Source of the DNA: Brachionus plicatilis
Taxonomy: Eukaryota > Rotifera > Eurotatoria > Ploima > Brachionidae
Length of the DNA stretch: 64,000 nucleotides
Reading direction: 5' to 3'
NCBI GenBank assembly: GCA_010279815.1
Contig: QEOQ01000559.1
Coordinates: forward strand, 152,636-216,635
A program made the position numbers and the translations under genes. Each line of letters begins with the position of its first letter. Position 1 is the stretch's first letter. Below, piece after piece: positions 55,496 to 64,000 of the stretch. Under the pieces are notes generated by a model. The model saw only the letters and a program-made list of their open reading frames with translations, was not told the DNA's origin and did no database searches.

Positions 55496-55639
55496 TAGGA
55501 TTCAATTGTTTTTTTTTCTACCGTACTTTAATTTTGATTATTCTCTCTTTGATTATTCTATTATACTATAGATGTATAGTTGATTTCAACTAAAAATATA
55601 AGCGTTGCTATAAATCAAGCATTGGCTCAAGCGAAATCG

Positions 55640-56002
55640 GCTTAGAACTGATCTAACATTAGATAACAAAAGAGAGATAATCAAATATCACAAGAGTCAA
55701 AACAAGCCTAGTCAACTTAATACAGCTGTCCAAAAATGACGAGGAAGGTGAAGTAGCTGGCGTTGAAGTTTCGACTGATAAAGATGTAAATGACATCGAA
55801 CCAAAAGTCTTATCAAAAAAAGATTTGCATTCTTATTTAGATAATTTAGGAACTTTTTTTTTAAATTCCAGTAATTTAATAGTTAATGATTTGCTCTGTT
55901 TAAATCAATTAAAAGAAAGCTTAGATTCTTTAATTGAAATTAAGAAAAAACAATCGCAAATTAGTAATTTTTTTAAGGTTGTGCCTAAAACGCGGAAAGC
56001 AA
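55640..56002 (+). pseudogene. Tigger-like transposase relic: N-terminus joined to C-terminus
   Basis: 55653-55725 encodes DNKREIIKYHKSQNKPSQLN, the start of a CENP-B-type HTH. Soon after, 55740-55990 encodes an acidic stretch (VAGVEVSTDKDVNDIEPK) and IEIKKKQSQISNFFK, the typical 'K-Q-S-I-FF' ending of Tigger transposases. The whole DDE core is deleted between them. Confidence 0.55.
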
Positions 56003-56283
56003 AAATTTTTTGGCGGAATTCTGCAACTTTTTTTTTAAAAGTCAAAAAAATTTTCCGCAAAATCAGATACCTAAAAAGTGGAATTTCCGCTTTTTATTTC
56101 CTTTTTTAAAGCATTTTTTTTGCTTAAGCTGTGTTCTTAATGACACAATGTTTCGAAATTAGCAATAGCAAAATAAATTTAATTTTTTTTTCCGCAATTC
56201 CAATTCCTCTTTTTAGATATCTGATTTTGCGGAATTTTTTTTTACTATGAAAAAAAAGTTGCAGAATTCCGCCAAAAAATTTT
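56003..56283. repeat. 281-bp imperfect palindrome (fold-back MITE)
   Basis: Left arm AAATTTTTTGGCGGAATTCT then GCAACTTTTTTTT; right arm reads back AAAATTTTTTGGCGGAATTC then TGCAACTTTTTTTTC. Inner arms pair as well (TTCCGCAAAATCAGATA with TATCTGATTTTGCGGAA). Arms are about 85-90 bp with a loop of about 100 bp. The phrase TGACACAATGTTT occurs in the loop and again just right of the palindrome. Confidence 0.7.
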
Positions 56284-56289
56284 CATATG

Positions 56290-56395
56290 ACACAATGTTT
56301 GAGCCTGGACTTGAACTTTTGGAAGAAAATAAAAAAAAAAGGTCCGGACTTGGACTTAACTTGAGACCTGTGACTTTTAAACAAATTTGTATCAG
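56290..56395. mobile_element. Fragment of the AAGTCC-family MITE
   Basis: AGCCTGGACTTGAACTT, GGTCCGGACTTGGACTTA and GTGACTTTTAAACAAATTTG match the right half and terminus of the MITE at 5789-6074. Confidence 0.55.
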
Positions 56396-56926
56396 AATAT
56401 ATCAATTTAAAGTTTAAAGTTTATATCATTTTTTATTAATTTTTATGACATTTGATTTTTTTTTAGTAGCAAAAAATTAAAATATTATAGCACGATAAAA
56501 ATATTAGTCTCTTTATTTTTTAACACTAGAAGCACCAAGGTGTCAAAATGACTCTTTTTGATTTTTTACTAAGTTATAATTCAATAGTCTGAAAAGATCA
56601 AAACTTGAAATTGTAAAGTTAACATTAAATAAAGGTTAAATTTTAAAAATTTTATATTAACATATTCACATGATGCTTCATTTTTTAAATTGACTATATA
56701 CTACTAGAAGCACCAAAAGGGTCAAATGACTCCCATTCTACCCATTCTGCACCTCAAACACCTAAAAGTGTACGTAAAAGAGCCCAAAGTATAGATGATC
56801 AAGAAAACAATTATCCAAAGCGTGTTAAGTGTCAAATTCGCCTTTGCAACAATAATAAAACTAATTTAATCTGTACAAACTGTAATAAATCAGTATGAGG
56901 ACAATGTACAACGGAACGTGTGATTA

Positions 56927-58121
56927 CAGTCGATCCTCCGTATAACGAACCCCCATATAACGAAATCCTCTTTATTACGAATAAGAATCCAGGAACCGAT
57001 TTTTTATAAAGGAAAAAGATTGCTAATTTTCTTTGATACAAAGAACCTCTTTATAACGAAATCCCGATATAACGAAGCAATAAAAAAAAATCAAGTAATA
57101 CTTTTATGAAAAAAACCTTTGTATAACGAATTTAAAAAAAAATGACATCCGTTAATTAACACCTTGATAGTAAAAAATAGTAAATAAATAATAAATTATC
57201 GTCTCTCAAAAATTCTAATTGATAAAAATGAATGAAAAGCTAGTTTGCAAAAAGAGAAAATGTATTTCCCTTGAAGTCAAGTTAGAAATTATAAAAAAGC
57301 ATACTGAGCAAAAAATAACCGTAGAGCTTTATCGAACAAGACGAGCGTTTACAAGTACATGAACCCGAACGCCGTTAAAGTTTCGAAAGAGCGTATCTCA
57401 TTACTTTTCACCTGCAACATGTCTGGTCGGGAGAAACTGAAGCCTTTGGTAATTTCACACTCAGAGAATCCAAGGTGTTTCAAATCGATTGTTAAGGCCA
57501 ATCTACCCGTTTATTATCGACACAATCGCAAAGCTTGGATAGATAGTAGTATTTTTTTAGGAATGGCTTCTCAAATGGAATAAGAAGCTAAAAGCTGAAG
57601 ATCGCAAAATGCTGTTTTTTCTCGACAATTTCAGTGGCCATAAATCTGATCCTTCCTGTGAAAATATTAAGACAGTTTACTTTCCAGTCAACTGCAAATA
57701 TGTTCTACAACCTTTAGATCAAGGTATAATTCATTCCTTTAAAGTTAAATATCGGAATATAATTGAAGAGCAACAAGATTCAAATAAACAAGTAATTAAC
57801 TCAAAAGAAGCAATCGATATAATAAATGAAATGAAACAATTTTTTTGTAACCAAAAAAGATGATAATTCTAATGTAATTAATTTATTATTTAATATTGAA
57901 AATTTTATAATTGAAAGTAGCTTTACCAAACAACCATCTATTACCGATTTTTTTCAAAAAAATTAACTTTTTGTTTTTTTTTCGAATTTTTATTTTAGTA
58001 TTTTTAATCAATAAAATTTAGTTTAAAAACTTTTTTTGTCCCTATCATTTTATATGGGAATTTCGATATAACGAATACCGAATTTTCTGCCCAAAGAGTT
58101 CGTTATAACGAGGTTTGACTG
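56927..58121 (+). mobile_element. 1.2-kb Tigger/pogo element nested in the piggyBac relic
   Basis: TA flanks both ends (56925-56926, 58122-58123). TIRs: left CAGTCGATCCTCCGTATAAC, right reads back as CAGTCAAACCTCGTTATAAC. Five or more further TATAACGAA words occur in the left 200 bp and two near the right end. It contains an internally deleted transposase. Confidence 0.88.
57228..57966 (+). pseudogene. Tigger transposase, internally deleted
   Basis: Begins MNEKLVCKKRKCISLEVKLE (CENP-B HTH). After about 40 codons the frame shifts into the DDE_1 domain at KVSKERISLLFTCNMSGREK, so the second HTH and the region with the first catalytic Asp are lost. The second Asp (FFLDNFSGH) and third Asp (LQPLDQGIIHSF) remain, although a frameshift near 57583-57609 separates them from the upstream part. 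The C-terminus ends PSITDFFQKN, typical of the family. It cannot make an active enzyme. Confidence 0.8.
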
Positions 58122-58448
58122 TATTTGTAAAAAATGTGAGAAATAATTTTTATATGAATCTTTTTTTTTTATTACATGATTTAAAATTGATATATGATTA
58201 ATTTAATATATTTTTTTTTCGAATAAAGCCTTAAAACATCTTTAATTTTAAAAAGAGTCTTTTGACTCCGTTTGGTGCTTCTAGTGTTAACTTGAATTTT
58301 GAGCCAAGAACTATGAATTTAAAAATTTTCATCTCTACAAATGTTTGGTTTGTTTTATGAACTTTAAATAAAAATAAAAATTTTCTATCCAAAATTGGCA
58401 CATGTGTTTTAACATTTAAAAAAATTTATTATTTTATTAAAAAAAAAA

Positions 58449-60281
58449 ATGCCCAAAAATGTGTTTAACCCAGAGTTTTCATTTGATCTGAGCGGAGAGC
58501 CGGCCAAAAGTGACCAAGACGCTCAAATTGCACACAAAATAAAGCTCAGACGCGAAAACTACCTAAAAACCAAAAGATCAGATGACGACGAATCGGAATT
58601 GTCCGATGCCGAAAACCAAGAGATCACTTCCAAAGAGGACACTGTGCGAGTCAAGAGCCAATCGGCCAAAAAATTGGCCAAACAAAACTCGGACTTTTTC
58701 GAAGAGCTGAACAAAGCCGAGCTAAACAGCGACTTGAGCTCCTTCGAACAAATGAACATTTCCAAACCCTTGATCAAAGCACTAAACCAAATGGGCATGA
58801 CCAAACCGACTGACATCCAATCAGCAGCAATACCCACCGCTCTGATGGGCAAAGACATCTGCGCCTGCGCAGTAACCGGCTCTGGCAAAACGCTCGGCTT
58901 CATGCTGCCCACCCTAGAACGCCTGTTGTACAAGCCAAAGTTTCCGCAAGTAACCAGAGTGCTGGTGTTGACACCGACCAGAGAGTTGGCTGCACAAATA
59001 TGCAAAGTAACACGTGACCTGAGCCAATTTACCAGCATAAACACAGTGTTGTGTGCAGGCGGCTTTGACATCAAGAGCCAAGAAGCATCGCTCAGACTCG
59101 GTCCAGACATCTGCATTGCCACTCCAGGCCGGCTCATCGACCACTTGCACAACACACCATGCTTCAATCTGGAAACAGTGGAGATTCTAATCCTGGACGA
59201 GGCTGACCGCATGCTCGACGAATGCTTTGCCCAACAGCTCAAAGAAGTCATGCGTCTCTGCTCCAAAACTCACCAGACTATGCTCTTTTCGGCAACCATG
59301 ACCGACACAGTCGAAGAACTGGTCCGCTTGTCGCTCAAACGGCCTGTCAGAATATTCTTGAACCAAAATGTGGACGTGACTCCTTTGCTCAAGCAAGAGT
59401 TTGTCAGACTAAGAGATTCGTCTGAGCGCAGCAGAGAGACCATACTTGCCGCGCTGGTCCAGCGCAAATTCAACGACAAATGCATTGTTTTTGTGCGCAC
59501 CAAATCCGATTGCCACAGAATCTGTCTGCTGCTCAACTTGCTGGACATACAGGCTGGCGAGCTGCACGGCAGTCTCAGCCAAACACAGCGGCTGGAAAAG
59601 CTGAACGAGTTCAAAGAGGACAAGATAAATGTGCTGGTGGCCACTGATCTGGCGTCCAGGGGCTTGGACATAGCCAATGTGAGGACGGTCATTAACTTCT
59701 CCATGCCCATGACCTTCAAGCACTACATTCACCGCGTTGGCCGAACGGCCAGGGCCAAAAACTCGGGCAGGTCTATCAGCTTGGTGGCCGAGGCCGACCG
59801 CTGGCTCGTCAAAGAGATTGTCAAGTCGAGCAAGGAGCCGGTCAAGTGCCGCGTCATTCCCAGTGATGTGGTTCAGTTTTACAGGCAAAAGATTGATGAG
59901 GCCCGTGTTAAGCTCGAAGAGAGGCTGAACGAGGAGAAGGGCGAGAAAATGATGGAACAAATGGAAAAGGACTTGCAGAGAGCCAGGAGTAAAATTGGTG
60001 GCGAGTGTGCAAGGGGGAATGAAGCGCCGAAGAGAAGTTGGCTCAAGGGAGTTGACTATAAAAATGGAGGTCTAATATCCGAGAATAAAAAATTAAAAAA
60101 ATCAAAGGTTAAAGAGAAAAAGAAAGAGGTTGTTGGCGATTCGGACAGTGATTTCGATGTGGATAATGACACCACTGATTATATTGATGACAAGGCTGAG
60201 CAGAAGAGAGGCGCCAAGCGAAACAAAACCAATGATAATATTTTGTCGAAAAATTTTAGAAAAAAAATTAGAAAATTTTAG
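58449..60281 (+). CDS. DDX27: DDX27/Drs1-type DEAD-box RNA helicase, single exon
   Basis: 610 codons, intronless. The order of motifs is complete: Q motif (FEQMNISKPLIKAL to about 127), AVTGSGKT (141-148), PTREL (176-180), TPGR (225-228), DEAD (250-253), SAT (281-283), ATDLASRGLD (398-407) and HRVGRTAR (428-435). The family works in the nucleolus on 60S pre-ribosomal RNA. After the helicase core come EExxN/K-rich helices (about 480-520) and a Lys/Asp-rich tail (KKLKKSKVKEKKKE; DSDSDFDVD) with a basic C-terminus, as in DDX27. It is shorter than the roughly 750-800 residues usual in yeast and vertebrates, mainly at the N-terminal acidic region. The start at 58449 follows an A-rich leader. The helicase core is much richer in G+C than the flanks. 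Confidence 0.95.
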   Translation: MPKNVFNPEFSFDLSGEPAKSDQDAQIAHKIKLRRENYLKTKRSDDDESELSDAENQEITSKEDTVRVKSQSAKKLAKQNSDFFEELNKAELNSDLSSFEQMNISKPLIKALNQMGMTKPTDIQSAAIPTALMGKDICACAVTGSGKTLGFMLPTLERLLYKPKFPQVTRVLVLTPTRELAAQICKVTRDLSQFTSINTVLCAGGFDIKSQEASLRLGPDICIATPGRLIDHLHNTPCFNLETVEILILDEADRMLDECFAQQLKEVMRLCSKTHQTMLFSATMTDTVEELVRLSLKRPVRIFLNQNVDVTPLLKQEFVRLRDSSERSRETILAALVQRKFNDKCIVFVRTKSDCHRICLLLNLLDIQAGELHGSLSQTQRLEKLNEFKEDKINVLVATDLASRGLDIANVRTVINFSMPMTFKHYIHRVGRTARAKNSGRSISLVAEADRWLVKEIVKSSKEPVKCRVIPSDVVQFYRQKIDEARVKLEERLNEEKGEKMMEQMEKDLQRARSKIGGECARGNEAPKRSWLKGVDYKNGGLISENKKLKKSKVKEKKKEVVGDSDSDFDVDNDTTDYIDDKAEQKRGAKRNKTNDNILSKNFRKKIRKF

Positions 60282-60605
60282 AAATTTTGTTCTAATAAAA
60301 AAAAATAAAAAAAAAATACAATTTTTGGTTTATTTTTCATGCTTTTTTCAAGTTTTTTTTTTTCTTAATTATTTTTAATTATTAACAAAAAAAAGGCAAT
60401 TGTTAACGTAATTAAAAAATATTAATTGAGTCCTTAACTTTCAAATTTTAACTTTTGATTCATTCTTATTTTGCTTAATTTCATTTTAGAAGCATTGTTT
60501 CATGTATTGTGTTTATGGTCACTTTTTTCTGAAGAATTCTACTCATTTTGGTTATTGACTGCTTGGTTAACCAAAAATCTGGCTAGTGAAAATTTGTTTT
60601 TGTAC
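60282..60605. other. 3' flank of the helicase gene
   Basis: AT-rich, AATAAA-like words at 60303-60308. No other feature. Confidence 0.4.
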
Positions 60606-60613
60606 ATTTTAAG

Positions 60614-60946
60614 CAGACTTGTTTTTAAGTCACAATTTTAAGTCTAAGTCACAAAAATTTAAGTCTAAGTCATGACTTGACTTAAAATTTTTTTTTTAAG
60701 TGAAGTCAATGACTTAAAATTTTTTTTTTTTTTATTAAGTCTAAGTTATGACTTGCACAAAAATTTTTATCAATATCCGCTTCATTTGGACCAGTTGAAA
60801 GAAATTTTTCATAATTTGGTTACATTAACAGACCACATGGGTCAAGATTAACAGCCTGGAATTTGGAAGCAACTACTTTATTGGTATCAAATATGGATTT
60901 ATTAAGTCATTGACTTGACTTGACTTAAGACTTAAAAACAACTCTG
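60614..60946. mobile_element. 333-bp deletion derivative of the 6.7-kb hAT family
   Basis: Ends CAGACTTGTTTTTAAGTCAC and (read back) CAGAGTTGTTTTTAAGTC match those of the element 25620-32328. Flanking 8-mers ATTTTAAG (60606-60613) and ATTTTAGG (60947-60954) agree at 7 of 8. The middle retains about 120 bp of the hATC region (FGPVERNFS, YINRPHGSRL, NLEATTLL) corresponding to 31255-31385, with one stop. AAGTCA words fill the rest. Confidence 0.85.
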
Positions 60947-60954
60947 ATTTTAGG

Positions 60955-63900
60955 TTATTCAAATAAATTCTTATTTCATCAATGGTTTAATGAAAAGGAT
61001 TCTTAAAGACTAAATTTGCAAAAGAACAATTGAAAATTGTTTGATTTAATTACAAATATTTAATAAAATTTAAAACATAAAAAAAAATAATTATTTAATT
61101 TGAATAATAAAAATAAAATGTCTAATTTCATGTGCTAAATTAATCAGAATTTTCTGATTAATTTAAAAAAAAATGCAAACTATTTAAAATTTAAACAAGC
61201 TTGGAAAAAAGGTGTCAACAGCTTGAAAGCAAAAATATAATTAAAAAATAACTTTAGCTAATTAAACCTCATTTATTAATTTTTGTTGCCTACTTGGATA
61301 TTTTTTTCTGCTTTTTCTCTTTAAATATGTCAATAAATTTACTCAGATCACATTATTTCAGATTTTAATTTCAAATTTTATTTCTATTTTTTTATTCATA
61401 TTCACGCCAATTTTAGTTATCGAAAAATAATAAACAGGCAAATTTTCCGATTTAAAGTCATAATATTATTTGCATCATTCTTAGAAAATTAAAATTAGAA
61501 AATGTCAGAAATTTTTTAATAAATTTTATTTTTGATCATATTTTTGAAATCGCCAAAATTGGCATAAGATGCAATGAAATAAATAAAAAATTCAATTTCA
61601 CTTGAATATTCTACTGGCTTCCAAACTTCACTTTAATTCTAAAACAATTTAAAACAAAATGATTGAATTGCTGATATCTGAAATTGGAAGAATAACAAAT
61701 TACCATAAACTTATTCAGTTAATTTATTTTTGAACGATTAACTTTGAAAAACAAAACAAAAATAAGCATTTTAGCGTCTAAATCGATGTTTCCAGGCACT
61801 TTAAAAGCTTTTGCATTACAAAATGTTTTGAATCTGCGATTATGAGATCAAAATTATTTTTTTACTAAAATCCAAAAATCTAAAAAACTCTGGTATTCTT
61901 ATAGCATTTAATTATTTATCAAAAAATTTTTATTCTACTAATTTTCATTGTTTTTGCAGAGCTTAAATTTTTAATCAATAAACAAAAGCTATTTATTGAT
62001 AAACTATAAATAAAAAGCGAAAAATTATTTTTTTTTATTTTAATTTGAGAAAATAAAAGCAATTAAAAATCTTATTTCAGCATTTATTTTTATTTATTTG
62101 TTTTTTTCTAAACCAGAATTTTTTTACAAGTTAATCAAGCAAAATTGGAAATAAAAGAAATAAACAATCTGATTATCGGTGTTCGAGTGTCAATGCCACT
62201 TAAATACATATAGTATGACTAAATTGCGCTCCATGCCAGCATCCACCTCTCAAGTTATCTCTACTTAAAATAAATTGTCACATTGAACGCATCCAGTTTC
62301 AATTAAAAAACAATGTAGTCAAATTTCGCAGGCTTTCACTCAATGTCTTTGTCTTTGAGAGATCTAGCTCATTTCGTAGTTTTTAATTAATAAGTAAAAG
62401 AGCAAAACTTTACAGTCAACCATTTATATGTTTTTATTTATTTAATAAAGCTTCTCATTTAGATTAATTAAAAAAGTCTTCAATTTTCAGAAATGAATTG
62501 AATTTTAGCTGAATTTATTGTTTGCCAAATCAAATGGTCCAAACAGATAAAGCTAAGAAAAATCGATACCTGAAAGGAAACTTGATGGAAATAGAAAATG
62601 CATTGCTTTTATGATTTGATAAGTTTTAAGTAAACAATTGATTAATTATTTTTTTTTTCTATTTATGAATTATTTAATTTCGTTATTTTTTTCTTTAAAT
62701 TTCCAAATATTGTCAGCACAAGTGTAAATATGCCTTTATTTTCTAGAATGTTTTTCCAAATTTATTCAATTATGTTCTTTCGAAGGAATTGTTTTTAATA
62801 ATTTAAAAGAGGGAAAATTGCAGAATTTAATAACTAATAAAGATTTTTTATTATTATAAATTTAAGAATTTATGGTTAAAATAATTTGATTTTAAAATGA
62901 TTAATAGATAAAAAAACAATGGGTATAATTTAACGATATTGAATTTTATAATATTTTTTATTTAATTCATATATTTATTAATGCTTTGACATAATTTCCG
63001 TCAAAGAAATCTCATTTTTAAACTGTAGTTAGATATCAAGTATTTTTTCTGCTTCTTCTTGATATTTTTTTCTATTATTTTCTTTTTTAATTTCAGGCTT
63101 TAACAATTAATATCCTATTTCTTAGTGAAAAAAATCCTAGCTTTAATGGAAGAATTTACCATTCTTTTTTATTTTATTTTTATCATTTTAATCAAAATTA
63201 AATTCAATTTTTTAATTATTGATAATTTCAGATTAATTAATTTAACTTGACAATAGATATATTTGTATTTTTTTCTCGTTCATTTATTTAAAATAAAAGT
63301 TTAAAACAATAAATGTATAATTTAAAATTAAATTTATATGTTCAAAGTCGTTAATGGGAATTCAATAAATTAAAGTTCAGTAGGTAATGCCAGTGGATAT
63401 TGCATGAACAAAGCCAACAATTTTTTTATAAACTTATTTTAAGTACAATCAAATTAAAAAGATTGCACTAATATTAAACCCCTTAAGTCAATAAAAAAGG
63501 ATCATTTATTTATTATCACTTGTCATTTATTCGTTTATTAATAAAAATATCCCTGGGATAATGTTATAAAAGAAAAAATTTTATTTAAAGAAGTCCTAGA
63601 AAGTTAAATTCAAAATAATTTTCGTTTCAAAATAGCTTCAAATTATTATTATTTTTTAAAGTCCTGATTTAAAAAATGCGCAAATCTGCAAACTATGTGC
63701 GAATTAATTGCGTTTTTTAATAATTTTAAAAAGCAGGCAATTTTGCAGACTTCCGCAGTAGGGATGTGGTGAATTTCGATTACAAATTGAAAAAAAAAAT
63801 CTTAATTTTTTGATAAATTAAAATTAAAGTTAATAAAAAATATTTTTAAAATACCACAACATAGTTCAACTTATTTTGTTTCACCTTTTTTTTTCCTAAA

Positions 63901-64000
63901 ATAAAATTTTTATCTTTTTTTAAGAAAACCTTTTCAATAATCTATTTAAATCTTATTGATTCTTTATTTTTTGTTTTTTATTGTTACACGAGAAAAATTA
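60955..64000. other. AT-rich spacer to the end of the window
   Basis: About 3 kb without recognisable genes. A slightly GC-richer stretch at 62170-62370 (containing GCTCCATGCCAGCATCCACC) shows no long open frame or RNA motif that I can name. Confidence 0.45.

Larger units (their letters stand above)
56524..58286 (+). mobile_element. piggyBac relic with TTAA target sites, interrupted by a Tigger element
   Basis: TTAA at 56520-56523 and 58287-58290. Ends are inverted: left CACTAGAAGCACCAAGGTGT, right reads back as CACTAGAAGCACCAAACGGA. A second ACTAGAAGCACCAAAAGGGT lies at 56702. Between 56750 and 56926 the plus strand encodes a basic stretch (SVRKRAQSIDDQENNYPKRV) and a cysteine-rich finger (CNNNKTNLICTNCNKSV then GQC), the piggyBac transposase C-terminal domain. 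It resumes after the Tigger insert with CKKCEK and a stop. One stop codon interrupts the finger (at 56896-56898). The catalytic region is deleted. Confidence 0.8.

Noticed and set aside
58559..59266. 235-codon minus-strand frame and several others within the helicase gene
   Set aside because: Antisense shadows of DDX27; no domain and explained by its higher G+C.

Overview
This is an AT-rich eukaryotic (animal) genomic window with spliceosomal introns, many of them only 45-65 bp. Most of it is transposable-element DNA. The metazoan genes (FAM135, INPP5F/Sac2 and DDX27 families), the tiny introns, the extreme A+T content and the Penelope-like retroelement fit a small protostome such as a monogonont rotifer (Brachionus-like). 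That organism call is inference; the sequence does not prove it. Two assembly gaps are present (3977-4424 and 45622-45711).

Host genes, left to right: the first exon of a Sac2/INPP5F-type phosphoinositide phosphatase (1712-2591, +) whose remaining exons I cannot find; a two-exon soluble UDP-sugar glycosyltransferase with bacterial MGT-like motifs (12212-15217, +); a small two-exon protein with two U1-type zinc fingers (37001-37363, -); a complete five-exon FAM135 gene with an intact lipase-like Ser-Asp-His triad (38564-48421, -); and a single-exon DDX27/Drs1 DEAD-box helicase (58449-60281, +). Two further stretches (34970-35300 and 35739-35951) look coding but are unrecognised.

Mobile DNA. 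2741-7007 is a 4.3-kb element with terminal inverted repeats and a perfect 8-bp target duplication, holding a Penelope GIY-YIG fragment and a LINE fragment that itself contains a MITE. 7297-9899 is a structurally complete MULE with an unbroken 693-aa transposase. 16172-20275 holds a MITE, a Tigger end and a hAT element. 21266-25143 holds Gypsy integrase and hAT/LINE debris. 25236-33175 is a three-level nest: a dispersed repeat split by a LINE, which is split by a 6.7-kb hAT. 51420-53810 is a LINE split by a 1.08-kb hAT. 54170-58286 holds another LINE, Tigger and palindrome remnants, and a piggyBac relic interrupted by a Tigger element. 60614-60946 is a 333-bp deletion derivative of the 6.7-kb hAT family.

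The recurring theme is target-site duplications that date insertions relative to one another. Each hAT-like family also carries its own dense array of short subterminal motifs (AAGTCA/TGACTT, ATCAGTTA, AAGTCC/GGACTT, TGTGATCA). The protein-coding genes are not an operon or pathway; they share the locus and tolerate insertions in introns and spacers.
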